Shown here: positions 1 through 8,600 of the stretch, piece by piece
Layout: the number at the start of each line of letters is the position of its first letter
Position numbering within the stretch: position 1 is the stretch's first letter
Assembly: GCA_038244055.1 (NCBI GenBank)
Contig: JBBRTW010000219.1
Location: 1 to 11,509, forward strand
From: DASPKW01 sp038244055
GTDB lineage: Bacteria > Planctomycetota > Phycisphaerae > Tepidisphaerales > Tepidisphaeraceae
Reading direction: 5' to 3'
DNA length: 11,509 nt
The notes under the pieces: generated by a model
The model's database searches: none
What the model was told of the DNA's origin: nothing
What the model saw: only the letters and a program-made list of their open reading frames with translations
Made by a program: the position numbers and the translations under genes

Positions 1-476
1 AGTTCCTTGAGGAGCAGATCGGCGTTGACCTCGCCGCGGATGCGGATCCCCGTTACATTCCCCAGTTCGGCCGAGCGGAAAGCCTCGGCCGCGCCGGGGT
101 CTTCGGCGGCGGGCCAGTACATCCAGACAATGACAGGCCCCGGCAGGCGCGACAGATGCCGCAGCGCCGACCGCGTGGGGGCGTGAGTGAACTCCACGTC
201 CGTCGTGCCACCGCCGACATTCAAGATCGTCGTACACGCGACAAACGCCTTGCGATCCTCCGCCACCCTCCACGTCCACACGCCCCACCACAATCCCGCC
301 GCAGCGCTCGCGAGGATCACAATAAACCCCACCGACCCCGGACGAACCCACGGCCACACTCTGCCCATCCCTTGGCGACGCCCCGCATACCCCAGCACCG
401 GCGCGGCGGCCGCGCGGGGAGGCAATTCACCCTCCGCCCCAGCTTCCGAAGTCGAATCATTCACCGCGCGGCCCAT
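1..476 (-). CDS. Unrecognised single-pass membrane protein, N-terminal part (3' end outside window)
   Basis: An uninterrupted minus-strand reading frame of 158 codons runs from ATG at 476 off the left edge. Reading upstream from the ATG, an in-frame TGA lies at 488-490, so the start cannot be much earlier; AGGTGA lies about 12 bases before the ATG, a weak ribosome site. Residues 1-47 are polar and Ala/Gly/Arg-rich. Residues about 48-69 (GSVGFIVILASAAAGLWWGV and on) form one convincing transmembrane helix preceded by Arg residues, so the N-terminus should be cytoplasmic and the rest outside the membrane. After the helix come a single Cys in VACTTILNVGG and the segment PGPVIVWMYWP. I do not recognise a family. 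It is divergent from the TPR operon and probably unrelated to it. The missing C-terminus could carry the diagnostic domain. Confidence 0.72.
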   Translation of the reverse strand, partial: MGRAVNDSTSEAGAEGELPPRAAAAPVLGYAGRRQGMGRVWPWVRPGSVGFIVILASAAAGLWWGVWTWRVAEDRKAFVACTTILNVGGGTTDVEFTHAPTRSALRHLSRLPGPVIVWMYWPAAEDPGAAEAFRSAELGNVTGIRIRGEVNADLLLKE

Positions 477-744
477 GGGTGAAGCATATCACCTGCCCGT
501 CAACAGAAGAAGACAGGAAGGAATGAGTACAAACGGTGCCCCCCCCTTGGCTCTCACGCATCCCCCCCGACCGCGGCCAAGGGGGAGGCAGGAAAGCACC
601 GTCCCGCCAGGACCGCGTCAAGGGCTTGGGTCCTACATCTTCTGCACATGCGCCTCATCCAGAATCTCCTGAAATCAATGGTTTTTTGTCTCAATAACAA
701 TCGTCCATGGCGGTATGTTGAAACGGTGACGGCAATTGCCTGTT
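477..744. other. Intergenic stretch with no supported gene
   Basis: Apart from one inverted repeat (542-585), this stretch between the divergent gene at 476 and the decayed fragments downstream shows nothing I can support. Short open frames cross it, but their translations are Pro/Arg/His-rich and low in complexity, as expected from chance frames in GC-rich DNA. It contains homopolymer C runs near 539-546 and 562-568 and becomes more AT-rich around 665-700 (a run of six T near 680). Confidence 0.5.
542..585. repeat. GC-rich inverted repeat, 10-bp perfect stem
   Basis: CCCCCTTGGC at 542-551 is perfectly complementary to GCCAAGGGGG at 576-585, separated by 24 bases. No T-run follows the stem on either strand, and it lies between two divergently oriented transcription units, so it does not look like an intrinsic terminator. 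It could be a protein-binding site, a leader hairpin, or chance in C-rich DNA. Confidence 0.4.
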
Positions 745-911
745 TTCAATCCAGAGGACACCCTGAGTTCAAAGGCAACGTTGCCACCGTTTACACCCAT
801 GACATGGCCCCCGGCGGCAGTGGAAACGGTCACTACGGCGGCGACACCAGGGTCTACATGGATGTCGGACTTGCCATGGGCCAGGCGATGGCGGAGATGT
901 TGAAGGCTAGG
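745..911 (+). pseudogene. Decayed C-terminal fragment of a sialate O-acetylesterase-like (SASA/DUF303) protein
   Basis: The frame starting at 648 translates at about 756-905 to GHPEFKGNVATVYTHDM followed by SGNGHYGGDTRVYMDVG and LAMGQAMAEMLK. This resembles the end of SASA-family carbohydrate esterases, where a 'pef.gnVa.v.t' strand is followed by the catalytic-His HY motif and then a helix of the type 'G.amg.AM.elL'. The catalytic-Ser region and the rest of a 250-500 residue enzyme are absent: sequence upstream of about 745 in this frame is unlike the family. No plausible start or ribosome site precedes it. I therefore call it a gene remnant. The family call comes from recalled motifs, not from a search. 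The alternative is a small novel ORF (648-1010, 120 codons) with coincidental similarity. Confidence 0.5.
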
Positions 912-1021
912 ATGACATCGGTCCGGAATTTGAACTGTACAACCTTGCAACCGATCTGGCGCAGACCAGGGTGGTGCCGCAACTTGACAACCTTGCCAGT
1001 GTACATATGAACGTGCGTTGA
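911..1021 (+). pseudogene. Possible sulfatase C-terminal tail, decayed
   Basis: In a different frame from the esterase-like fragment, bases 911-1018 encode DDIGPEFELYNLATDLAQTR, then VVPQLDNLASV and a few more residues, ending at TGA 1019-1021. The segment ELYNLATD is typical of the last 50 residues of formylglycine sulfatases (pattern 'ELYnL..Dp.E..NLA'). An in-frame TAG at 908-910 precedes it directly, so nothing of the catalytic domain is attached. The abrupt switch of frame at about 908-911 suggests either a one-base indel in a former esterase/sulfatase fusion or two adjoining gene ends. Similarity is short and unaided by a search, so this is tentative. Confidence 0.33.
984..1011 (+). promoter_or_regulatory. 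Candidate sigma70-type promoter for the TPR-exbB-exbD operon
   Basis: A perfect -35 hexamer TTGACA at 984-989 is followed after 16 bases by TATGAA (1006-1011), a 4/6 match to the -10 consensus. It would start transcription near 1018, about 60 bases before the chosen start codon at 1078. It overlaps the decayed sulfatase-like tail, so the match may be chance, and promoter consensus in this phylum is poorly defined. Confidence 0.3.
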
Positions 1022-1067
1022 AAAGCAGCCATGCGTTCTGCGACTCTCGCTGCAATGGTCTCATGGT

Positions 1068-1073
1068 GAGGAG
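1068..1073 (+). promoter_or_regulatory. Ribosome binding site deciding the TPR protein start
   Basis: GAGGAG lies four bases before ATG 1078. The longer in-frame possibilities (TTG 1018, ATG 1063) lack a comparable site and would put about 5-20 charged or polar residues before an otherwise normal signal peptide. Confidence 0.65.
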
Positions 1074-1077
1074 AATA

Positions 1078-4000
1078 ATGGGTAGCGGGCTGATGGATCG
1101 GCTTTTGAGGCGGGGAGCGGCGCGGGTTCTGGCCGCGGCGCTGGCGTCAATACCGGCTTGGGCCGGCTTGGTGGCGGTTGCGCCCGCCCATGCAGCACCT
1201 GCCGCACCCGCGGCTCCCGCGGCTCCCGCGGACGTTGCGGCCCAAAAGAAGCTGCTGGCCGCCAACGGCCTTTTTAACCGCCAGATGTTCGACCTCGCGG
1301 CCCCGGATTTTGAGCAGTTCCTCGAACAGTTTCCCACCCACCCCGAGGCGACCAATGCCCGCTTCGCCCTCGGCATCTGTCAATACAATCTGGCCAAGTA
1401 CGACAAGGCCATCGAGCAACTCACGAAAGTCGGAGCTGATGAGAAGTTCGCACAACGCGATGAAGCCATCGCCTACTCGGGCTATGCTTATCTGACGCTA
1501 AAGAAATACGACCTTGCGGTTGCCGCGTTCGACCAGATCTCGGCGAAGTTCCCGCAGAGCAAGCATGCGGAGGGGGCTGCTCTGAACAAGGCGCGGGCGC
1601 TTTATCTCCAGGGCGTGGCGCTGTCGGAAAAGCCCGCGGGTGCCGCCGAAGCTCGATCCAAACACACCGCGGCCATCGCGGCGGCGCAGGCGTTCCTCCA
1701 GCAGTACCCGAAATCCCCTGAGCGATTGACGGCCGCGTTCTTCCTTGGATTGTCGCAAAAATCCGTCGATCAGAACGATGCCGCCGCGGCCACGCTCGCC
1801 GGCCTCCTGAAGGAAGACCCGAAGTGCCGTTATGCGCTCGATGCGACGCTCGTGCTGGGTCAGGCGCTGGAGGCTCAGGGCAAATTGGATGAAGCGGCCG
1901 AGCGTTTCCGGCAAATGGTCGCCGCAGCCCCGGCGCTGCGTCTGCCCGAGGCGCACTACTGCCTGGGCAGCGTGCTCTACCGGCGGGCCAAATACGATGA
2001 AGCGGCCCGGGAGTTTGCTGCCACCATCGAAAGCGGCCCGGAGACGCCGTATGCCATGCCCGCACGCCTTCAACTGGGGCTGGCGCAGCTTGCCGCCGGG
2101 CGGATCATCGATTCCCGCAAGGCGCTCCTGGCGATTGTAAAAGACGACCCGGCCAACGCCGCCGCCGCGCGATATGGCCTGACCCAATGCGACATTTCGG
2201 ATAAGAAGTTCGATTCCGCGCTGGCCACCCTTGAGGAGTTGCTGAAGCTCCAGCCGCCGCCGGTCAATGCCCAGCAGATCAGTTTCGACCGCGCGCTCTG
2301 CCTGGCGGAACTGGGCAGGCATGAGGAGTCCGCCAAGGCGTTCGAGGCATTTATCGCCGCCAATCCGAAGAGCCCGCTCATCGCGGAAGCGGGGTATCGC
2401 CAGTCCTTCAGTCTTCACAAGCTTGCCCGGTATGACGCCAGCCACGCCCTGTGCGAAAAGCTCGCCAAAGCCGGCGCTGGTGAATTTGCGGCACCCCTTC
2501 AGGATCTGGATGCCGAAAATCTCTTTCTGCTGGGCAAGTACGAGGAGGCGGCCAAGGTTTTCGCCGCGCTGTCGGCGGCCGACAAACGCGAGGATGTGAA
2601 GGATCGATTGTCGCTACGTCTGGGCCAATGCGCCTATTCGCTGGGCGATTTCAGCAAAGCGGTCGAGATTTTGCAGCCATTGGCGCAGAAGCCGAAAGTG
2701 GCCGCGGATGAATCGCTCGGACGGGCCCTCTTCCTGCTCGGCGATTCGCTCCGGCTTCAGAAGAAGTACGCCGAGGCCGCCGATGCGCTTCAGAAGTACA
2801 TTGCCAACCTCAAACCGACCGTCGATAAGCTGGACAAGCAGGAGGCGCAGTACAAGCAGGCCTACTCCCTGCTTCGCGCCGCGGCCGAGGGAACAGCGCC
2901 TCCGGCATCCGCACGCCGGCTTCTGGCCGCCGTCGCGGCGGGCGCGGAAACGTCTGCCTGGACGACCCGCGCCAACTTTGAGCTCGGCCAGATTGCGTAT
3001 CAGACCAAACCCCCGCAACTCGACGAAGCCGCGGCATGCTTTAAGAAAGTGATGGCCGCCAACGCCGGCAGCCCGCCGGAAGAGCTTGGCGGCCCCTCGC
3101 TCTATTATCTGGGCTGGATCGATTTCGATCAGAAGAAGTACGACTCCGCCGCCGCCTCATGGGCTGATGTGCTCAAGCGATTCGGCAAGACGAGCGTGGC
3201 TCCGGATGCGGCGTTCCATTGCGGCGTCGCACTGCGGGAGGCGGGGCAGTTCGGCCCGGCACTCGAAGCGCTGCGGAACTATGAGAAGGCTTATCCAAAG
3301 GGAGCGCACGCCACTCGCGCCCGCCAGCTCGCGGCGGCGTGCCTGGCCTCGCTCGATCGACATGCCGAAGCCAAGGCGCTTCTCGCGGCGCTGGCGGATG
3401 ACAAAGCCACCGTAAACGATGCGGTGCTTTACGACCTGGCCTGGTCTCAGAAGCACACGAAGGATCCCGCGGGAGCGACGGCCAGCTACCGCCGATTGAT
3501 CAAGGAGTTCCCGGAAGCCAGGCTCACCCACGCAGCGCGGGCCGAACTGGCACAATTGCTGGTGGAGGAAAACAAGCATGCGGAGGCCGTCGCGCTGCTG
3601 GAGCCGGTGATTGCGGCCAAGGATGTGGAGCCCGGGACCCGCTCGCTGGCGATGGCGCTGTTGGGCGTGGCATATAAGGGAGCGGGCAAGCCGGAAAAGG
3701 CGACCGAGGCGTTTGCCGCCTACGCCAAGGCGTATCCGGATGACAAGTTCTCCGGCGATGCGCTGCTCCAGGCGGGCGAGGGCGCGGCATCGTTTGGCCG
3801 CTACAGCGACGCCGAGAGGGCCTTCTCAGAACTCTTGACCCGTTTTCCCAAGCACCCACAGGCGGCGCTGGCGCAGCTCAAGCTTGGCGAAGCGCAGGCG
3901 GATGGCGGCCGATTTTCTGAAGCGCTGGCATCCCACCAGGCGTTCCTCTCCAGGTATCCGAAGGATCCGCTGGCATTCCGGGCGCAATTTGGCGTGGGCT

Positions 4001-4344
4001 GGGCGCTGCAAAACCTGCGGAAACTCGAACAAGCTCGCGACGCCTATGGGAAGGTCATTGCCTCCAACAACGGCGAAACGGCCGCCCGCGCCCAGTTCCA
4101 GATCGGCGAGACCTTCTGCGAAGAGGGGAAGTTTGAGCAGGCGGTGCCCGCACTGCTGGCGGTGGAGGATGTTTATGCCTATCCGAAGTGGTCGGCCAGG
4201 GCGCTGCTGACGGCCGGAAAGGCATTCGAGCAATTGAAGAAGCCGGATCTGGCCAGAAAGCAGTACGAAACGATCCTCGGAAAGTACAAAGATATGTCGG
4301 ATGAGGTAAAATTGGCGGAAGTGCGATTGAAAGAGCTGAAGTGA
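1078..4344 (+). CDS. Giant secreted tetratricopeptide-repeat protein (CpoB/YbgF-like position)
   Basis: The protein has 1088 residues from ATG 1078, chosen because GAGGAG sits just upstream and a clean signal peptide begins here: basic n-region LLRRGAAR, hydrophobic core, likely cleavage after residue 39 (APAHA). A short Ala/Pro tract (APAAPAAPAAP) follows. The rest is almost wholly tandem TPR units. At least 22 second-helix motifs can be read, such as YDKAIEQL, YDLAVAAF, DEAAERF, YDEAAREF, YAEAADAL, YSDAERAF and FEQAVPAL, usually after a 'yP.s..a..A.' loop typical of YbgF/CpoB and BamD-type TPRs. It has no visible catalytic domain and no membrane anchor after cleavage, so it should be a periplasmic scaffold. 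Its stop overlaps the next start codon. By analogy with CpoB beside Tol-Pal, it may bind the motor or its periplasmic partner; that role is inferred. CpoB is much smaller, about 260 residues. Confidence 0.92.
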   Translation: MGSGLMDRLLRRGAARVLAAALASIPAWAGLVAVAPAHAAPAAPAAPAAPADVAAQKKLLAANGLFNRQMFDLAAPDFEQFLEQFPTHPEATNARFALGICQYNLAKYDKAIEQLTKVGADEKFAQRDEAIAYSGYAYLTLKKYDLAVAAFDQISAKFPQSKHAEGAALNKARALYLQGVALSEKPAGAAEARSKHTAAIAAAQAFLQQYPKSPERLTAAFFLGLSQKSVDQNDAAAATLAGLLKEDPKCRYALDATLVLGQALEAQGKLDEAAERFRQMVAAAPALRLPEAHYCLGSVLYRRAKYDEAAREFAATIESGPETPYAMPARLQLGLAQLAAGRIIDSRKALLAIVKDDPANAAAARYGLTQCDISDKKFDSALATLEELLKLQPPPVNAQQISFDRALCLAELGRHEESAKAFEAFIAANPKSPLIAEAGYRQSFSLHKLARYDASHALCEKLAKAGAGEFAAPLQDLDAENLFLLGKYEEAAKVFAALSAADKREDVKDRLSLRLGQCAYSLGDFSKAVEILQPLAQKPKVAADESLGRALFLLGDSLRLQKKYAEAADALQKYIANLKPTVDKLDKQEAQYKQAYSLLRAAAEGTAPPASARRLLAAVAAGAETSAWTTRANFELGQIAYQTKPPQLDEAAACFKKVMAANAGSPPEELGGPSLYYLGWIDFDQKKYDSAAASWADVLKRFGKTSVAPDAAFHCGVALREAGQFGPALEALRNYEKAYPKGAHATRARQLAAACLASLDRHAEAKALLAALADDKATVNDAVLYDLAWSQKHTKDPAGATASYRRLIKEFPEARLTHAARAELAQLLVEENKHAEAVALLEPVIAAKDVEPGTRSLAMALLGVAYKGAGKPEKATEAFAAYAKAYPDDKFSGDALLQAGEGAASFGRYSDAERAFSELLTRFPKHPQAALAQLKLGEAQADGGRFSEALASHQAFLSRYPKDPLAFRAQFGVGWALQNLRKLEQARDAYGKVIASNNGETAARAQFQIGETFCEEGKFEQAVPALLAVEDVYAYPKWSARALLTAGKAFEQLKKPDLARKQYETILGKYKDMSDEVKLAEVRLKELK

Positions 4345-5198
4345 ATTGCATGTTTATATGGCACGAAAAATCATCCCGCCCTCGCCTTCGCATACCGCCC
4401 GCGCTGTTTGGGTTCGCCGCGCTCCTGATTGTGGGAGCGGCGACCATGAGCCATGTTCGGGCCGCCAACGAGCCGGCGACCGCACCGGCCGCGGCGACCG
4501 CCGCTCCACCGCCGGAGTCGAAGAAGGACCCCACCGTCTTTGAGCTGTTTCACAAGGGCGGGCCGGTGATGTACATCCTGCTCGCTTCCAGCGTGTTCGC
4601 GCTGGCGATCATCTTTGAGCGAGCCCTCTCGCTGCGGCGGCGGAAGGTGATTCCCGATGGGTTCCTGGCGGGGCTCAAGGCCGTCTACAAAGACCCGGTC
4701 GCCGACCGCGACAAGGCCATGGCCTATTGCCGGGCTCACGATTCGGCGATTGCCCGGATGGTCATCGCGTTCGTCAAGCGGCTGCCGCGCGGATTCGTTG
4801 CCGCCGAAAAGGCCGTGGAGGACGCGGGCGGAAACGAGGCTTTGCGCCTGCGCACGAACCTGCGCATGTTCTACGCGATTGGATCGGCCGCCACGCTGCT
4901 CGGCCTGATCGGGACGATCGCCGGCATGATTCGCGCGTTCCAGCAGACAGCCAAAGCCGGCGATGCCAGCAACAAGGTCGAACTGCTTTCCGAGGGCATT
5001 TACGAAGCCATGGTCTGCACGTTTGGCGGTCTGGCGGTCGCCATCCTCGTGACCGTTTTTTACTATTATTTCATCAGCCGGGTGGAAAAGCTGATCACCC
5101 AGATCAATGACGAACTGACGCGTTTCGCGGATGAGTACGGCCTGATGCCCGAGTCCTCCGACGAACTGGCGGCGACCTCGTCCCTGCCGCGATTGTGA
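4341..5198 (+). CDS. MotA/TolQ/ExbB-family proton channel protein
   Basis: The protein has 285 residues. GTG 4341 overlaps the preceding stop (GTGA) and lies five bases after GAAAGAG; ATG 4350 is an alternative three codons later. Residues 18-42 look like a signal sequence with cleavage near VRAA, followed by an Ala/Pro periplasmic stretch (45-58), an N-terminal extension known from some ExbB proteins. The MotA_ExbB core follows. TM1 is about 74-92; a cytoplasmic domain spans about 94-174; TM2 is about 177-200 with LLGLIGTIAGMIRAF; TM3 is about 221-245 with GIYEAMVCTFGGLAVAILV. Thr192 and Thr227 match the conserved TM2/TM3 threonines of ExbB/TolQ that line the proton path, and Glu222 matches the Glu of the 'GI.EAL..T' motif. 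With the ExbD homologue it should form the inner-membrane motor driven by the proton gradient. Whether it is TolQ-like or ExbB-like cannot be decided from sequence alone, so no symbol is given. Confidence 0.93.
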   Translation: MNCMFIWHEKSSRPRLRIPPALFGFAALLIVGAATMSHVRAANEPATAPAAATAAPPPESKKDPTVFELFHKGGPVMYILLASSVFALAIIFERALSLRRRKVIPDGFLAGLKAVYKDPVADRDKAMAYCRAHDSAIARMVIAFVKRLPRGFVAAEKAVEDAGGNEALRLRTNLRMFYAIGSAATLLGLIGTIAGMIRAFQQTAKAGDASNKVELLSEGIYEAMVCTFGGLAVAILVTVFYYYFISRVEKLITQINDELTRFADEYGLMPESSDELAATSSLPRL

Positions 5199-5211
5199 GG
5201 CTTTCCCAACC

Positions 5212-5640
5212 ATGCGCATCCGCGATCCCATCCACGAAGCCGAGGAGCCGTTCAACCTGGTGCCGCTGACGGACATGGTGTTCAATTTGCTCATCTTTTT
5301 CATGGCGGCCACGACTTTTTCGCAAATCGAGCGGGAACTGGGCGTCAACCTGCCCAAGACCAGCGCGTTTGCCTCCCTGTCGGCGGTTCCGCAGCAGTTG
5401 GTCATCAACATCAACAGCCAGGGGCAGCCGATCGTTTCACACAAGACGCTCGATCTCGCCGGGCTGTCGGAAGTGCTGGCCGCGACATTGAAAAAGAATC
5501 CCGACGCCAGCGTCATCGTCAGGGCGGATGAGGATGGAAAGGTGCGGACGTTCGCCGCCGTGCTGGATGTCTGCAAACGGGCGGGCGTGAAACAGGCGAA
5601 TCTCAGCTACGTTTCCGGCGGTGGAGGGACGACTCCCTGA
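5212..5640 (+). CDS. ExbD/TolR-family protein
   Basis: The protein has 142 residues, the usual length for ExbD/TolR. It starts at ATG 5212, 13 bases after the upstream stop; GTGAGG about 11 bases before is a weak ribosome site, so coupling to upstream translation is likely. A short cytoplasmic N-terminus leads into a single TM helix (about 17-36) with NLVPLTDMVFNLLIFFM. Asp21 is the conserved proton-binding aspartate of the family ('PL.D..f.LLifFm'). Residues about 50-137 form the periplasmic domain: strand LVININSQGQPIV, helix LAGLSEVLAATLKK, strand ASVIVRADEDGKV, helix FAAVLDVCKRAGV, strand ANLSYV. All key residues are intact, so the protein should be functional. Only one ExbD copy is present here. 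Confidence 0.94.
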   Translation: MRIRDPIHEAEEPFNLVPLTDMVFNLLIFFMAATTFSQIERELGVNLPKTSAFASLSAVPQQLVININSQGQPIVSHKTLDLAGLSEVLAATLKKNPDASVIVRADEDGKVRTFAAVLDVCKRAGVKQANLSYVSGGGGTTP

Positions 5641-5656
5641 AGACCGAAGGTGACTC

Positions 5657-8600
5657 ATGGACGAACCCACCCCAACTCGCAAACGCCGGCTCAAATGGGT
5701 CGCCTTGGCGGCGCTCGTCTTCGTCGCGGCTGGAGCAGCGGCGTGGTGGGTTTACGGGAACCATGTCTGGAGCGATGGCCGATCGGGACCGGATGCCATT
5801 CGCGTGCCGTCGGATGCCGAAGCGCCTCGGCAAGTGCTCTGGGCTCCGCCGCATGGGCTGCCCAGCCCGTTCAATACCGCCGATCACGAATACGAGCCTT
5901 CGCTGTCATCCGATGGAACCGAGCTTTACTTTGTCCGCGGCAAGGCGGGGCTGCCGACCACGCGGCCGACCGATCCGGCGGGTATCGGGGCGACGGCGCA
6001 CATCTTCGTCAGCTATAGGCGTTTCAGTGCATGGACAACTCCAGTCCCACTTGATGCGGTCAACAGCCCCTACGATGACCTGGGCCCGCGGCTGACTGCG
6101 GATGGGCGGTTCCTGCTCTTCTATTCCAATCGACCCGGCGGCTTGGGCGGGTACGACATTTGGGCGGCCCCGAGGTCGGAGGATGGCAAATGGGGCGCGG
6201 CCTTCAACCTCGGTCCCGGCGTCAACAGCGAGTTTGACGAGTACAACCCGGCCCCTTCGCCCGATGGCAGGCGTCTCTTCTTCTCCACCAATCGAACCGC
6301 GGCCCAGCGCGAGCAGCGCGAAGCCTGGCGGGCCACGATCCGCGCGGCCCCAAGCGGCGACTTTGACCTCTGGATGGCGGATGTGGAATCGTGGACGTAC
6401 CTCGCCACCGGCGCGCAAGTCAGCCCAACCTCTCAGCCGGCAACCGCGCCGGCCAAAGCCGCGGCCGCGGCGAATTTCAAATGCTCCAACGCCCGCGTTG
6501 TGCCCGGAGTCAACACGCCCTTTCACGAAGGAGCGAGTTGCCTTTCGCCCGGCGGCGATTTTCTTTACTTCGCCTCGAATCGCCCGAATGGGTTCGGCCG
6601 GTTCGATCTTTACCGCTCCAGGGTGATGGGCGATTCGTTTGGCCCGCCGGAGAACCTCGGCCCCACCGTAAACACCGCCGACAACGAAACCGATCCGCAG
6701 CTTGCGGCAGGCGGCTTCCATTTGTATTTCAGTTCGGATCGCGCGCCCGCGGAGCCGCATCCCGCCAGGACGCCGGCCGCAGCCGCGGCGGGCAAGATTC
6801 ACGATGGGGGCTCGCTCGATGGGGGTTCGGTTGAGTCGTCAAATGCGGACACTCGCCCGGCAGCGGTGGCAGTGGACTCCCCACCGGGGTACGACCTCTA
6901 TGAGAGTGATTCGCGCGAGGTTTTCAGCCAGCGATTGAGCCGTTCCGCGCCGGCCATGGGCCGAAATACATGGCTGATGTTGCTGTCGCTGCTGGTGCTG
7001 CTGCCGCTGCTCTACTTCATGCGCCACTTTGATCGGCGCGCCCTCTCGCTGCTGCAGAAGTGCCTGCTGATCGCGCTGATGATTCATGTCTGCATGCTCT
7101 TCTCGTTCACGCTGATCACCGCCGTGGTGCCGGGCTTCGCGGGCGGACTGGGCAAAGACCTGCTCGGCAAGCTCGGTTTCTCGGAAGTTGCCGTTCAACT
7201 CGATGGCCCGCCCGGAAATCCTGCTTCCGATATTGCGATGGCCGTCCGTCAGCAGTCGATGACCGACTTGCCTCTGACGCCGGCCGCGCCTTCCGGGCAG
7301 ATGGTTCAGCAGACGGTGGGAGAGGAATTGCGCGCAACGCCTGATGTCGCGGTAAACGTGCCACAGGCCACGGCCGGGCGTGAGCCGCTCACCGTGCTGG
7401 TGACGCCGCCTCGCATCGATCCACCCCGGCAGCCGACCGCAGCCGTGGTGGTTCCAGTGCAGGTAGCGCAGATCGCGCCACAGTTGGCTCCCATCGACGT
7501 GAAGCTGGATGCTGGCCCTCGGCTTCAGACTGCCGAGCCTGCGCCCCTGATGCAGCCAACACAAGCCCCCGTGGCCAGCATGGAAGCGGCTCCAGCGCAG
7601 CCCGTCCGCCCACTCGCGGTTGCAGCGCCCGATCTGCCGATCACCCGGTCTCAGGTTTCACTGGGCTCCGTGGCGAACGATTTTGACAATGTGAAGTCGG
7701 GGATCTCCGCGATGGAGAATGCCAAAGTTCAATTGCCCGAACCCATTCGAGTGGCAGGCGTAACGCCATCGCTTTCAGCCGGCGAACTTCTGACCAAACC
7801 TGAAACCGCCAGTCCCAATCTTCCTACCGTCCCGATTGCCGGTGGTGAGCCGACATCATCCGCCGCCGCGCTGGTGACTACACCCGGGCTTTCCCGGCAG
7901 GATGCGTCGGCCGGCGTTCTGGCGGGCGCTTCGGCAATGGCGGTTGATGTGCGGCCGGATGTCGCTCGCAATGCACCGGGTTCCCTAGTCCCAAGCGGCC
8001 CGGCCACGCGCCCGTCAACCGCAATTCCTGCCCGGGTGGCTGTCGTTGTAACTCCTCCATCGCCGGCCGCGCTGACCAGTGCGGTCGTCCCTGCGACATT
8101 GCTTTCGGCCACCGCCGCGCCAAAGCCCGCATTCGGCCAAATTGCTTCCAACTCGCCGGACGTTCGGCCGGCTGAAGCAGCGCCAACAGGTGTCAGGCAG
8201 GAGGGCATCGTCGCTGCCAGCGGAGCCAAGACATCCAGCACAGTCGACCTCAACCCCGACATCGCTCGCGGCAAGGACCGTTCGCTCGCCTCTGCCACCA
8301 TCATTCCACCGCGGGCGGTGCCGGCCGCGGTCGTTCAGCCGCGATCGAAGGTAAGCGGATTGGACATCGGACCGGTAGTTGCCGACGCGGGAGGGTTGAA
8401 GCTCGATGCGCCGAAGATTGGGCCCTCGCCCGCCGCCGGCGAAGGACATATCACGCCGATGGGATCGGTCGCCATGCCAGTGGGCTCGCTGGAGCGTGAG
8501 CCGACGGCGGCGCGATCATCCGGGGCTGCCGATGCGATAGGCGGCCGGCCCGTCCACGTAGTCTCCGCGGAAATTCCCGGCGCGGATGTCATTGGGCCGG

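Noticed and set aside
542..585. Intrinsic terminator
   Set aside because: There is no T-run after the stem in either direction, and both neighbouring genes point away from it.
187..672. Plus-strand open frame of 161 codons
   Set aside because: It is antisense to the better-supported minus-strand membrane gene; the translation is Pro/His/Arg-rich without any domain and there is no ribosome site.
648..1010. Intact 120-codon plus-strand gene
   Set aside because: Only the middle (about 745-911) resembles a protein family, and just as its C-terminal piece; the beginning and end look like random translation, so a decayed fragment is the better reading.
1498..2445. 315-codon minus-strand open frame within the TPR gene
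   Set aside because: It is Arg/Gly-rich, without domains, and opposite a gene with well-preserved TPR periodicity.
4371..5576. 401-codon minus-strand open frame
   Set aside because: It lies antisense across the ExbB and ExbD homologues, which have clear motifs; the frame is a by-product of high GC third positions.
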